This document shows, piece by piece, positions 22,890 to 35,089 of a stretch of DNA of 64,000 nt. The translations under genes and the position numbers were made by a program. How positions within the stretch are numbered: the stretch's first letter is position 1; each line of letters begins with the position of its first letter. Under the pieces are notes generated by a model that had not been told where the DNA came from, searched no databases, and saw nothing but the letters and a program-made list of their open reading frames with translations. Origin of the DNA: Amblyomma americanum (Eukaryota; Arthropoda; Arachnida; Ixodida; Ixodidae); the NCBI RefSeq assembly GCF_052857255.1, contig NC_135497.1, forward strand, positions 191,555,485-191,619,484. Direction: 5' to 3'.

Positions 22890-23385
22890 CGTATCCGCTC
22901 CTTGAAAAAACCATCCCCAAAAATCCTGTATGGCGTTACGCGCGAGCGTCGTTGAGTCCAGCACCTTGGACATTAAGCTTGCTTCATAGCGGAGCGAAAG
23001 CTTGCTTCGTAGGTGAGCGTTTTAAGCGCTTTAAGGAACTGCTTGCTCTGACTCGCATTAGGTCAGACCAAATGTGTAGTGAGAAGTTCTGAAATGAGGA
23101 CAAAAAGCTGTGCTGGTGAGGCATCCAAATGCACTTGCGGGCAGCTTGGTGCTACGAAGACGGCGGAATGTGAGCTTTAGTGAACATTTACTTCCAAGCC
23201 GCGTCTCTCATATGAATATATCTATCCCGCCACGCATCCTGAAATTCGCGTCAAACCCTGGCTCGCTATAGGAACGCCATCCCGCACAGCTCACGGCTCT
23301 TCTTCTTGACGTAGGTAACACACTGCTGATACGAGCGGCATAAAACACCACGCATATGAGTATACTAGAAGTGCTTAATGACAGC
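22890..23385 (+). repeat. Dispersed repeat, copy 2
   Basis: This is the second copy of the family at 2985-3535, in the same orientation and with the same order of landmarks. It is diverged and has no domain. Confidence 0.5.
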
Positions 23386-25375
23386 GTTACCACTTATGTC
23401 AGACAGCCTGAAAACTGTCTGGTCTTGTTCTCCGCGCTGTCAGATGCGTTTCATGATGTGTATGCCGATATTTGGGTCCATGCGAGCTGCGCATCTTAGT
23501 TTATCATGTACCAGGGCGCTAGAATAAAATGCCCAAAACTTGCGGCGTTTGTGTGCTCCCAATGTGCGCTTCGAATTACGCGTTGATCGCTGTCTTTCTG
23601 GCAGAAAGCTCCAAGCCGTTCGTTTCTCCCTCGCCATACACATTACACGGCGCCGTGCCAAACTGGCTGCCCCGAGCAACGTGGCAACGCTTTTGAGGTC
23701 ACGGCTTCATCACCAGCAGGACACCGAGACAGAGCTTGCGGAGTGTTTTAGCGAGGCGATTCATGTCCTAGCAGCGGTACTATGGCCCGGGAGTTAGTGC
23801 CTCTGGCTTCCGCTACCAAGGCCGGTATTAGTGAAAGGCTGCGCGATGTTATGAAGTCTGGTTAAGAAGGGGGAGGTGGGGGCAGCGAGGTTCGGAACTG
23901 TGCTTACATAAATGTCAGGTGCTCACCCAGTGCGCCTGTATGGATTATGGATTTCGTGTTTACACCGAAGTGACAACAAACGTTGAAAATATAAGACTGT
24001 GTATTCAAATTCCTAATGCAGAATTCTCGCTGGTTTGTCTGGCCATTGCAGTTGAGCAGAAACCTACGAACGTTTACAAAGATCAAAAGTTTTTATTGAA
24101 ACAGCAACTTGGGGCACTTCCCCTTAGACAGTTTTATTTCGACACTTTTTTTGGCGCTGCAAGTGTGGAGCGAAACTTGAGAGATGGGAACCGAACCTGT
24201 GGCCCTTGGGTCGTGACTCAGACACGCTATACCTCTATGCCGTCAAGGTATGTTCATTCGTTGGTTAAAGGGCAGCCTTGTGTGTCTTGTGCGACAGTAT
24301 CCGTGTCGGAGAAGTTATATGCATAGAGTACCCCACACATCTGAAGACTCCCATTAGCGGTATCGCGTCATACCGGTAAGGCGGAGCTTGAGCGTTCCTA
24401 GAATTGTTATTGCAGTTCTTACTTTTTTCTTGATAGCTACTTTTCTTCTTGATAGCCAAGCGCAGCGAATAATGATTGAGGAGGCACATGTTTGGCAGAT
24501 ACAGCCGTTGCTAAAAATAAAAAGGCCACTCAGTTTGCTTCATGCCGTGCTGCACTGGAGCATGGCTTGGCGCTCCGAATGCTTGGAGGGTTAGGGGAAC
24601 TAACTTCTTCCCCTCTTCAGGACTTTGGACTACCAGGGATGCTAAATATCCCCACTATTTTGGCTAGCCGCAAACGCAAGGATATGCATATCTTTAACGA
24701 AATCTGGACGTCCCGCCAGTGCACATATTTTGGTCGCGGTAAGTGATATCACATTCGATTTGTCCAATAAACACCACTTAACAGTCACATAATTTCACCA
24801 GGTGGGAGTTTCAGTTTATTCGTTTAACTTTTTCGCGGGCACATAAATTTTCTCCGGAGGCATCGCCATCGGCATCGCCACCAGCATCGCAATCAGCGTC
24901 ACCATGTTATTACTGTGATTATTGCATAATACTACAAAACGTACTATATGGTAAGCCAATGAGTAAAGCCATTGAGAAAACTCGACACTATGCCATATAG
25001 AAAGCATTTCATGCATTGTTAAGCCTATCTAAAAAAAAAAAGTCCTTTCCTTGTATTTTTCACGTCAGTGCTCTTCCTTGGCAATCGATCGCTAATTTTT
25101 TTTTTATCACTGTACAAGAGTGGCATGAGAATTAGAGGATCATACGCACAGAAGAAATTTGTTTGAAAAAAAAAATACCGCATGTGCTTTTCATATAACC
25201 TCCGAAATAAAGCGTTATCTATTCGCTAATAACCTGTTCCTTTTCTTATTACTCCCGCGTGGACGTAAGGGCCGTGCAATGACGTTTTGTCGACGTTGCA
25301 GAAATAACGCCCTTCTCTGGACGATTCAGTTGTATAGTTTCTTTAGAAACATTGCTTAAACCTCAATTCATATCA
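23386..25375. other. Unassigned DNA with one 135-codon frame
   Basis: The plus-strand frame 23919-24326 (135 codons) is uninterrupted and moderately protein-like in composition but matches no family I know. No splice sites or promoter were convincing. At 24857-24905 there is a degenerate GGCATCGCCATC simple repeat. The rest is AT-rich with A and T runs. Confidence 0.2.
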
Positions 25376-26359
25376 TTGGTGCGTTGCAGAAGGAACGCTT
25401 GTTCGATGTTTATTGCATCAAACTGAACGCGGACATCTCCGTTTAAAAACGCTTTGATGCCCTTGAAGTAGTGTAAGCGGAGAACACCATTTTGGCTTTT
25501 TTTTTCTACCACATTCTTTTCATTCTAAAATGATAGTGCGTGAGGGGGAATGTGGCACGCTGTTCTCTGTCCTTGAAGATCCACAGGCATGCCGTCATAT
25601 ATGCCGGAGATGGATCCGCCCTCGAAAACATAAACCGATTTCCGGCGCCGTGAAATTAGAGAAGCTGAAACCGCGCACCAATACACGGCAGGAATGCCAG
25701 TACAGCAAAGCATAAACAGAAGGAGACAGACGGCGGACAGCTTTCCCGGAGAAGAATGCGCCTTATATCTCTCGAGTGCTAAGTCGCAAAAGCCGCATGA
25801 CCGTTGAGTCAAGCAACCGTGTTTTGTATTTAAGCGCTTAAGAGAAAAAAAGAAAAAAATGTAAAATATGCCACATTTGTTAGCAAAAGAACTCAGGCGC
25901 GTTTCCTTGCTGGAATTTGCATTGGGCTTTTTGCCACTGATGATATCTCTCCACAAGCGATTTCAAGACAATTAACATGTAGCTGGTTTGCAGTGACGCT
26001 CCTAAATTGCCCCAAAGAATTTTCGATGTTACTGCGAGCGGTGAGCATATTGTTCAGAAGCGCCGGAGCAGTGGCAACCGAAACAATTGCGACGTCGGTG
26101 GACAGACCCGTGCGATCCTTAACGCGACAGCGTTAAATTTAGGCCCCGTTACCCAGAAAATCCGGCGTCGGCGTCAGCGCTGTCGGCATTGTGAGCGACA
26201 AATCACGAGCATGACTCTGGCAGATGGCGTCCAGAGAGCAACCTAGGGTGCAGATGGGACACCTAGGTCACGTGACCTTGCAACGTCATCACAACCTTCC
26301 ACTGGATAGTGAGCACACTGCTCACTGTGGCAGGTGGCTGTTAAATTAATGATTGGTCT

Positions 26360-26555
26360 CTGAGGAAGAGCAACCTGCGCCGCAGAAGGCCCGCTGCTGG
26401 GAGCACCTGCCATCGCAGAGCAGTGGTGCATCGCTTAACCGCTGCACCAGGAAGGGTATGCGGACTCCCAGGGATCTATGAATTGGAAGTAAAGAGTGAC
26501 CTTCTGCATATATGGGAATTAACCGATTACGCTATCGTGCCGTACCCTTAAGGGA
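26360..26555 (-). mobile_element. SINE-like family D, copy 2
   Basis: The reverse-complement counterpart of 21783-21990. It sits inside duplication copy A. On the minus strand it reads CTTAAGGGTACGGCACGATAG, then CAGCGGTTAAGCGATGC, then AGGTTGCTCTTCC. Non-coding. Confidence 0.5.
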
Positions 26556-28159
26556 GAGCTTAAGTGTCCCCTCCAATTTTTTAAATTTTATCGCACGTAG
26601 TTTGCCGAGCGGAGACAGGAAACAATGCCAAGGCCTCCGGGTATAGAGGTATTTTTCTTCAATATCAACGATCGCGTCCGGTGGCCGGTGGAATGGCTTT
26701 GCCTGAATCAGTGACCAATGGCGAGAGTAATTAGAATGGAATGCAACTAAAAGATAATTGTTTTAGTATGCAAGTCAAACAAATTAGCTGTGGCCGGGCA
26801 TGTGTCGTGGGAACCAGAGCGGCCACAGGCGGGCTGATAACCCGGCGAAGCATCGCCTACAGCGCGACGGAAACGTGGGTGTGGGGCGTGTGTTGCTGGC
26901 TGCTCACCCTGTAACGGATTTCGGTTGCGCTCAGAGCAAAGGCTTAAACCAGCACTCACACAGCGCGAAAAGAGGCACGCACGCACGCGTCGTTCGTGAC
27001 CGTGAATAATAATTTGACGCATCGTGCAGCTTGTGAATGGAAAAGACAATTGCAGGTTGCGGAAAATCAAACTTGTGAAGTATCCCTCGCGGCCACTCCC
27101 ACCAAAATAAATATTTTGTTTGATGTTAAGTCGACTAATTAGTTATCTGTTTAATCTACCGCGTGCTGGAAAGATACACTGGAATATATAATCGCAAACT
27201 TTCAGTAGACCAAAAGCAGCCACTAAAGACGTAGTAAATTTCTAGCAGTAGCTTTATTGCAAAAGTTGTTTTGCGCGCCTAAACAAGGCGCTCGAAATCA
27301 GAAGCGATAGCGGCAGCAGGGCGTCACGCGAGGATCCCGCACCTAGCAGCGCACCGGTCTTGAGCAGACACATTGCGGAGCCTAATTCACGCAAGCGTGT
27401 TCGCTATCGGGCTCGCAAGCCGCGGCAGTTTTGTCCTCCACAGAAAATATGCGCTCTTCCCTGCTAACGAGAAAAAAAGAATGGCATTAAGAACGCGCCG
27501 CTTTACGTCTTATCCGGAATCGCTACATTCACAAATTTTCTACATTATTTCTGCGACTCCATAACCAAAAATTTTCGAGCATTTAGTACTTAAAGAAATT
27601 ATGAATCATCAACTGTTAATTAAATGTTTGATAAATATTATGCCTTTAGGACCTGTTTAGATTTTATTCTCCGTACCCGTAACAGTTCCCCCTTTTCTCT
27701 GGTTAGAAGAGACACGCTGTATATCAAGAAAAAGGCGCCCTTTCAGTTCACCATTCCCGAAAACAAGGGCCTTGTACAGACCCATTGCATTAAAGTCGCT
27801 ATTCAGTGACGACGTCGCCAGCGGCGTCGCAAGAACGGTGGAGGGGGGGAAATCGTCTCTCCCACAGGATGCTGCACCTGGCCGCGTCCTGAGGGTTGGC
27901 GATGCCATATGCGCTGTCGCACCACCGTCACTCGAGCCCCCCCTCCCCCACACCCCTTCCCCCACCCCTGGTCCCCATGAGTGATGCCACTAATAGCCAA
28001 CATACGTCGGGACCAGTATCCCCCTATAATATTTCATAGTTCCAACCACCACCACCACTCGAGCCTTCCTGTCCGCTGCGGATGGCAACGACGAAAGCGT
28101 GCTCTTTCTACGGTCTGGCGAGCACTGCGCACGATAGGCGGCGCCAGCGTGCTTCGTGC

Positions 28160-30690
28160 CGGGCCACGGCCGGTCTCTAGAGGGCGCGCGCGCTCTTCCA
28201 TACGGCCTGCGCAATCGCCCCAGAAGCAATGCTAGTTTTTCTCAGGGAGTTACGCCGCCCGCCGCCGCTAAAGGCGCGACGGCCCTACCGCTGGCTCCCC
28301 GGCTGCATCTGTGGCGGCGGGTGGCTTTTGCCTAGTTTCACGCTGTAGCCTGCTGGTTAATGGTGAGCGCAGCACCGAAGTCAAAGAAAACAAAATCCAG
28401 ATGCTTAAGCTGCGTATCGGCAACAAAGTCCACATGTGCACAGTTTCTTCGTCACAAACTTTGCTCGATGAAAAACATTTAAATTGAGGAATCACTTTCG
28501 TTCCTGAGAACTATATCGAGCATTTGTGGTTTTAAGTTCAGAAGGAAACACTCTGATCATTTCCTCGCGTATATGCCATAGTCCGTGATTAAATGACAAG
28601 TTAGTAAGGGGATGATCGATAATGAAAACTCAGAGAACGAAAGTTTTGTGCTCGTCCCATAAAAATGTACTATATCGCGGAAAAAATTCTGTACGACGCT
28701 TGAACCGTAAATCCGATAGCACCGTAACAGGTGCTTTGAGACGGTACTTGAGTCGCTGAACTGTCAAATAAATTGCAGGATTTCTGGGAGGTGTATATAG
28801 TACTTAATTACGTAGATTTCGTTTTTCGCACGTCCTCAATGAACTTATTTTCACCCTCATATACATCACAACTTCCTTAAACGAGAGCCTTGTATGAATA
28901 TCTCAAAAGAATGCTAATTACTAGTGCGCGAGCAAGTGTCAAGAAGCATTGTAATGAATTGTTCTCTGCTCGAAGCCAATGGCCCGCGACCTTTCCGCTT
29001 TTGTTGTCAAACAAGAGGCCACCAGATTTCTCTGGAATGACAGTTGCCAAGTGCAAGTCTATCTTCATGTTCAAAATTGTCGTAAGCGCATTATGCGTCT
29101 AATATTTCAAGTTCCTGGTAACCTTTATATTTTGCAAGGCCGAGAGCGACCGTCATTCTTACCTTCGTTGATTGAGCACTTGCTTTGTCGCTGTGCCGGC
29201 GAACTGCATGCTTTATGTTTGAGGACACGAGTTAGCCCCAATAAACAATTTTCTAGTTGGACGCAAGCTTCCGTGTCGACATTCTGGCCTGACTAACATT
29301 AATAGAACATACAGAACCAATAAGTACAAACTGCGTATGCTGCCACAGATATTGACATGTACTGAGTATAGCAATTTCGGAAAGTATGTATGTCCATTAA
29401 GTGACTTCAGCTACCATAAAGAGCGCCATTTTTTGTTCTCCACGTATACTCAACCTGCGGCGTGTCCTGAAACTTCCTAGAATATTTGGTTTAAATATCA
29501 TTGTAAAAGACATCAGAATATGGACTTGAATGCCGAATACCTTCTATTTTTTTAAATTCAGGGGATTTTACTAACAAGTAAGTGCTGCAAATGTTCATTT
29601 TCTGTTCCTCACATTATAAGATAAGCCAGCTGGTATAACGCGAATTGCTGTGAGGTTTAGTGGAGCTCCGTTAAGTTGTGGAAAACTTCTCTTTGTGGGG
29701 CTACTTTGTTTCCTGAATGACGTGGGGAAAGTTCATGCTCACGGGAGGTTTATCGACAGCAAGAACGAGGCTACAGATATGCAGGAGAATAATGCAAATC
29801 TGGTAGTCATCGCCTCCCAGATAAGTTTGCTCTCTCGTAAAGGCCGATTTTATTAAGACAGAGCGCAGTTCCTAATTTTGCTTTCCTCGCAGTTAGTTCA
29901 TGCTTGCAGTTACTGTAAACAAGTGACTTAATTTTCGCATTGTCATGTGGTGGGATGGGCGGTCGTGAGACGCCGCCAAACTTCAAAATGCCTTTCCAAG
30001 AGGAAATCTTGGACGTCGCGTGTGTGCAGCGTGCTCTGCTCCAGCAGCCAGGGTTGGGTTCCGCCTATAACCGTTCCTTTCGCGAATGACATGACGCGTT
30101 TTTCTGGGTAGCACCACGAATTCTTGCTAATGCCGCTGTTGTGCAAACACAAAGCAGCTGTGCTTGACATTTCAGTAGCTATATTTGCTCTGCAGAATCC
30201 TTTACTCTTATAAACTCGCCATCCAAGTATTACATGCCACATATTATTCTACACACCCCTAAATTACCTGCCGGAAGACGAACTATAGAAGCTGAAAGCC
30301 TTGCTTTTTAGCCAAATATAAGGGTGGAACCTGTTGACGTTTGTGCTCGAAGCATACGTTCGACCATACACAGTCCGGCTCAAGGAGTGAGCGCGCAAAC
30401 GTTAATCCGTTGTTTCAGATTTCGCCAATGGGAAAGGGGCTGACTACGCGGTCTTTGCGTAAAGCGTAAAGGGCAAAATATAAAGGCTTGACAGTTACCA
30501 CTGACGCGGGCCGAATTGGGAGCGAGCGCGCGTTCTCCTTCGAAGTGAACGGCGGTCGCAGCGGCGGAGCGGTGTGGCAGTGGCGACCCCACCGAGGTGC
30601 GGCGGGAGGCGGAAACAGACCCCATTGCGAAGGCCGTAAGAAGAAAAGCGCGCGCTCCCCTCGAGACCGGCCGTGGCCTGGCTTTGTCAT
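28160..30690. other. DNA present only in duplication copy A
   Basis: This interval has no counterpart in copy B. It holds several unrecognised frames (plus 28979-29296, 105 codons; minus 29943-30242, 99 codons; minus 30380-30793, 137 codons). About 70 bp at 28145-28215 recur in inverted orientation at about 30610-30680, centred on GAGACCGGCCGTGGCC. No domain is recognised. Confidence 0.25.
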
Positions 30691-31005
30691 CTTTACCGAT
30701 TACAGTGGCCGGAGCGAGAATCCCGCATACATCTGCGGCGTCGTCCTCCCCGAAACTGAGGCGCGCTGTTATTTTCGCGCCAGTACGGACCACTCAGAAG
30801 ACGTTCAGCCAGAAGCCGCTCAGGATAACCCAAGGTAGCGGGGAACAGGGGGCTATAGTTCGAGAAAGTAAACGTCGCAGTCTTCTCTAAAGAGCTCGGT
30901 GGCGTCATCCTCTCGAATTTTCCTCCTTCGAGGGAGGATCGGCAGCCAGCAAGGAGCAGGGTAAACGTAAGGCATTAACTCAATAAATGCTGCTCAGCAC
31001 TTGCT

Positions 31006-31975
31006 CCTGTATATAAGCGCTATCCGTTAACACTTGCACGCAGAAGTAGGTGTTGCGGTATGCGCTCCTACCAGCCTCATTGACCGCCTTAAACAACACA
31101 CTCGAGGAGCAATCCGCAACACATCATGTAAATAAGTTTCGCCGTCTGACCACCTCCCGGCAAAGGCGTCACACTCGAAACTCTTGGATACAGCACGTTG
31201 CACCCCGAGTCTGGACCGCCGTGGGACCATCTACTCCGCACCACCATTCTTCATATACCCCGCAAAGTGAACCCAGGGAGGGATCCCGCAAGCCTTGCGG
31301 CCAGAGGCTGTCATCTCAAGGCCCCATCCCAAGACACCTATCACACGTACAGATAAAACCTTCTACGAATACAATGCAACGACTGCATCTCTAGGCCCCC
31401 AGCACCAGGAATCCCGTCATCACACCGGTGTTCCTCACTCCAACTGCGACGTGGGTAGGCATATCCGGCATCTATATGGGAAGCTCGCCACAGCCTACAC
31501 AAGGGATACCGTCAGCAAAAACATAGCAGGAAACTGCCGCAGCGCATCGCCCTCTCGACAGCCCAGGATGAAAATTACGCCCAGAGCTCACCAGAAACAA
31601 CTGGAAAACTCTGTGCGACCTTATGAAAGGTACACTAAGTCTAGCCAAATCGCGAGCGCTACTAATAGACACTCCTTGATGCAATTCAGGCCAAGTCAGT
31701 AAGTGCCAAAACTATTCAAAACCTTATCTGTAAACTTCCTGTGGATGCCATAGACATACTCAACCGGCTGAATGGTATAGGTAAATATAGGCACAGGGCC
31801 CTGGCCCGCCTACAAAGACCGCCAAGATGAGGAAAACACGAATATCAACCAGGACATTACGCTAGATGAAGTCCAGCAATACTTCAAAGCATAAAATGCA
31901 ACACTGAACCAGGACAAGAGAGTATACAGTACCGCGCACTCACAAATGTAGACGACATATCAGGCTTTAGGCGTC
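31006..31975 (+). pseudogene. Degraded LINE ORF2 fragment
   Basis: Across frame changes the plus strand encodes pieces such as ELTRNNWKTLCDLMKGTLS, SRALLIDTLDAIQ and, near 31935-31970, YRALTNVDDISGF. This resembles the linker between endonuclease and reverse transcriptase in arthropod LINEs, where a Trp-x-x-Leu, W/R-A-L-L and LLD pattern is common. Several stops and frameshifts break it and no RT core is left. The 5' part (31030-31500) is proline-, serine- and histidine-rich. The clade is not certain. Confidence 0.35.
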
Positions 31976-32382
31976 TTCCTTTAGAGCTTCATTCCAAGCA
32001 TTCTCAATGTAGCTGTCCATTTGCATAATCCGCGTGGAGGGATTGCTTCGAAAAAAATCGCCATTCAGAGGCGTGAAGGTTAACAATGTTGGCTGCTCAG
32101 CACAGTTCGTCAGTATGCGCAAGTTCTGATCCCTTAGAAACATATGCGAACGTGTGCCTCGAGCAACGATATTATTGTGACGGTCTGAGCGGAGTGAACA
32201 GACGGAGCGCATTTCTACTGCCTGTTGGAAATTTTTTGAAGCGAAGCACCTCGTTAGGGGCAGACAAGATATCCATGATGATAAGAAAGATGCAGATGTG
32301 GGATGTGAGCGTGGGCGTGGGGATGAACTTCGGGTCAGGTTCATTTCAGTTACATATGTATAAAAATGAAATTCAAAACTTA

Positions 32383-32610
32383 GTTTATAGGGGTTTAACG
32401 TCCCAAAGCGACTCAGGCTATGAGAGACGCCGTAGTGAAGGGCTCCGGGAATTTCGACCACCTGGGGTTCTTTAACGTGCACTGACATCGCACAGTACAC
32501 GGGCCTATTGAATTTCGCCTCTATCAAAATTCGACCGCCGCGGCCGGGATCGAATCCGCGTTTTTCGGGTCAGCAGCCGAGCGCCATAACCACTCAGCCA
32601 CCGCGGCGGC
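32383..32610 (-). mobile_element. SINE family A, short form
   Basis: On the minus strand the tRNA-like head starts at 32610 (GCCGCCGCGGTGGCTGAGTGG, box A), with box B GATTCGATCCC. It is followed by the family body (TACTGTGCGATGTCAGTGC) and the short-form end (AGTCGCTTTGGGACGTTAAA) at about 32391. Both Pol III promoter boxes are readable. The 186-codon frame across it is not a gene. Confidence 0.8.
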
Positions 32611-34363
32611 TGAAATGCAAAACTGAGGTATTACAGCTAGCATTGGAGCAAGGGGTCTCGAAGAACACGACTGAAATATGACCTCAAAGATGGCTTTATT
32701 ATTTGGTGAGTGTATGATGTAGATGGGGGGAAATACGGTTAAGGTTCTCGCAAGAAATCGACCATCTAGCGGCGTGTGTGCCTATGCCAATTCCTCACGC
32801 CCTAAGGTATGTGTTGTATTGGAAATCACATTGATTCGCCCAAAGAAACAGGATCTCGGTTGACTGCGCACGCTCGCGCGTTGTCATCACCTGCAGAGTT
32901 CCAGGTACTTTACTTAATGACACCGTGAGAACAGCAGAGGGAGCCTGTCCCAAAAAGAGAGTAATTCGATGGAGATAGGAAGAGGACGAAGGTTCCTGAT
33001 GCAGTTAATAGTGCCTGTAGAGTCTGGGGTAATATCAATGGGACCAACGAGGTATAGCTTCTATTCAAATTCTATGAAAAACACGTTCAGACCACCTGTG
33101 CGGATTTCGTGCAAAAAGGGGTAGATGACAAGAACGGATACGTTATTCAGATATGAGTATACAGAAGATTTCACGCAAATTGTTCTGGGAAAAGGGAGAA
33201 TCCAGTTTTTCTCAATTGTCTTAGGCCGAAAGCTGCAAGCATTTAGGAGATTAACATAAGCATTATAAATGGTGCACGAATTACTTCAATACAAAATTAA
33301 GTTTATTAAAAATACTCAATTCCTAAAAATGAGGCTTGGTTGAAAGTTTGTTTTCACTAGTGTGTATGACGGGGGCAAACATTAATTGGTCTGCAAGCGA
33401 ATATGTCCTCGGAAACGCGAGCACAGTGGTTGAACTGCCAGCAGAGGGCATAGCTATGCGTGACATGCTGAAGCCAAGTGCTCACTCAGCCGATTAGTCG
33501 AAGCGCCTATCTCTTCTCGTCCTCGGCTCAAAAAAAAAAAAAAGAGGGACGAATAACTTCGCCGGCAATTTTATTTTACTTCGACAACCATAATTAAATA
33601 TGATGCACACAAAAGCAATATGTAGAAAATTAAGTATTAGTTTTTATTGAAGACGACTTCCCCCTGAGAAGACTCTTTGTAAAATATGCCATTCACAATA
33701 AATAGATTTCTCTCCCTGCTGACGTGAATCCCAGGAATCGAAACGATATAAAAATATTTCGCATCATGGGCAAGTAATGCGGGCCAGCCCAATATGTGCG
33801 ACCGTCTGAAAAAGGTACAGCAAACCGTACCACACCACCACATGGAAAAACAAAAACGAATACGAGAGACAATAAATACTAAAAAATCGTTTTTTTTAAA
33901 GTAAGATATGGATGTGCGCTCCCTAGCTCACAGTTATTTCATACACTGCCAATGATTTCGTCTTTATACATTAATTATCACGTCAACAGTGAAAGTGCAT
34001 GCCTACATTTTTTTTTGCTTTTGCAGTACAAGCATCATGACAGTCATACATAATACTGGCAAGTTCTCTCTAAATAATCTATGAACACTCGCACCTTCAG
34101 AAATCATTATATTTGAAAACCTCTTCCCTTCTCACCTGACGTTGTGTATATCGCAGCATTGTGTATGAGGCAGTATTCTTCCTCAGCTATTGGGCAACAG
34201 TATAGCTGATTAAAATGACGTACGCAAAAATGTATTCAGTTAGCTTTTTAATGAAGTTGGCATCCTCACGTGCCAAGTTAGAGCACATATCCTCTAAAGT
34301 AAACCGCAAGAATTGTAGACACTATGCTAGACGGAACTACAGAAAACCAAATTGACTACAGAA
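32611..34363. other. Unassigned AT-rich DNA
   Basis: No frame above about 70 codons on either strand. Several A and T runs are present. No repeat, RNA gene or element is recognised. Confidence 0.35.
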
Positions 34364-34853
34364 GCCGTATTCCATAAGCAGTCCATTTTAAAATGGTCAT
34401 TTCGCGTCCGTCTGGTCCTCGGTAAATGATAACTCAGCTATACCCGCGGCTTTAAAGCGTCTGTGGAAAGCAACCGGACCACTGGGTGGTTTGCGACCGG
34501 ACCTACGATTGGCTGGCATTGACTGCGATATATGCAGTCACTGGTGAGGTGCATTGCAGCGCTCTGAGAACAGCAAGCTAATTTACCTGCCCACTGGCTG
34601 CCATTGGCTGCGATGTGCAGCCAGTGGTCCGGTCCGGTCGCCTGCTGTTCATAAAGCGCTCAGATGCACCTCACCAGTGGCTGCATATCGCAGTAAATGC
34701 TAGCCAATGGTAAGGTCTGGTCGCAAACCACCCAATGACCAGGTCTCATTCTACACACGCTTGAAAGCCGCAAGTATATCTGGGTGACCAATGACAGATA
34801 GCCAGACGGACGCGAAATGGTCCTTTTAAAATGGGCAGCTTATGGAATACGGC
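34364..34853. mobile_element. 490-bp fold-back (palindromic) element
   Basis: The two halves are inverted copies over nearly their whole length. The ends are GCCGTATTCCATAAGC and its exact reverse complement. Inner landmarks are TTTTAAAATGG, CGCGTCCGTCTGG, GGTGGTTTGCGACC, TGCGATAT and GGTGAGGTGCAT on the left, with reversed counterparts on the right. The centre (about 34575-34646) contains another small palindrome, CACTGGCTGC with GCAGCCAGTG. There is no open frame. This is a non-autonomous DNA element of fold-back or MITE type. No clear target-site duplication was seen. Confidence 0.8.
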
Positions 34854-35089
34854 CCCAGCTCTAGCCAGCCCCGTCACACCAACAACCTTGAAGTCATTAA
34901 ATTCAGGCCCCACCTTCACGACCAAAACAATATGAATGGTCAAGCTATGTTACGTCCTCGTCTCTTTTACGAAAATCAATCAAAGAGCATGGTCTATTGT
35001 TTGTTAGTCCTTATTTGGTCCCAACGCAAATGTAACCAGGCCTAGTGGTTGGCGCTGAGAAAACCTGGAAATTGCTGTAGTAAGATTAT

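Larger units (their letters stand above)
25376..31005 (+). repeat. Segmental duplication, copy A
   Basis: Blocks here occur in the same order and orientation at 38580-42530. Examples are GTGGCACG.TGTTC (25551 and 38757), GAGAAGCTGAAACCGC (25660 and 38875), TTTGCCGAGCGGAGA (26600 and 39377), TAATAACCCGGCGA.GCATC, CTCGCCCACAGGATGC or its counterpart CTCTCCCACAGGATGC (27860 and 41131), and GCTCAGAAGACGT or CACTCAGAAGACGT (30790 and 42276). Copy A has extra DNA between about 28160 and 30690. Divergence is high, so the duplication is old. No conserved open frame spans the two copies. Confidence 0.6.

Noticed and set aside
31967..32527. A 186-codon minus-strand frame as a gene
   Set aside because: Its N-terminal half is a translation of SINE family A.
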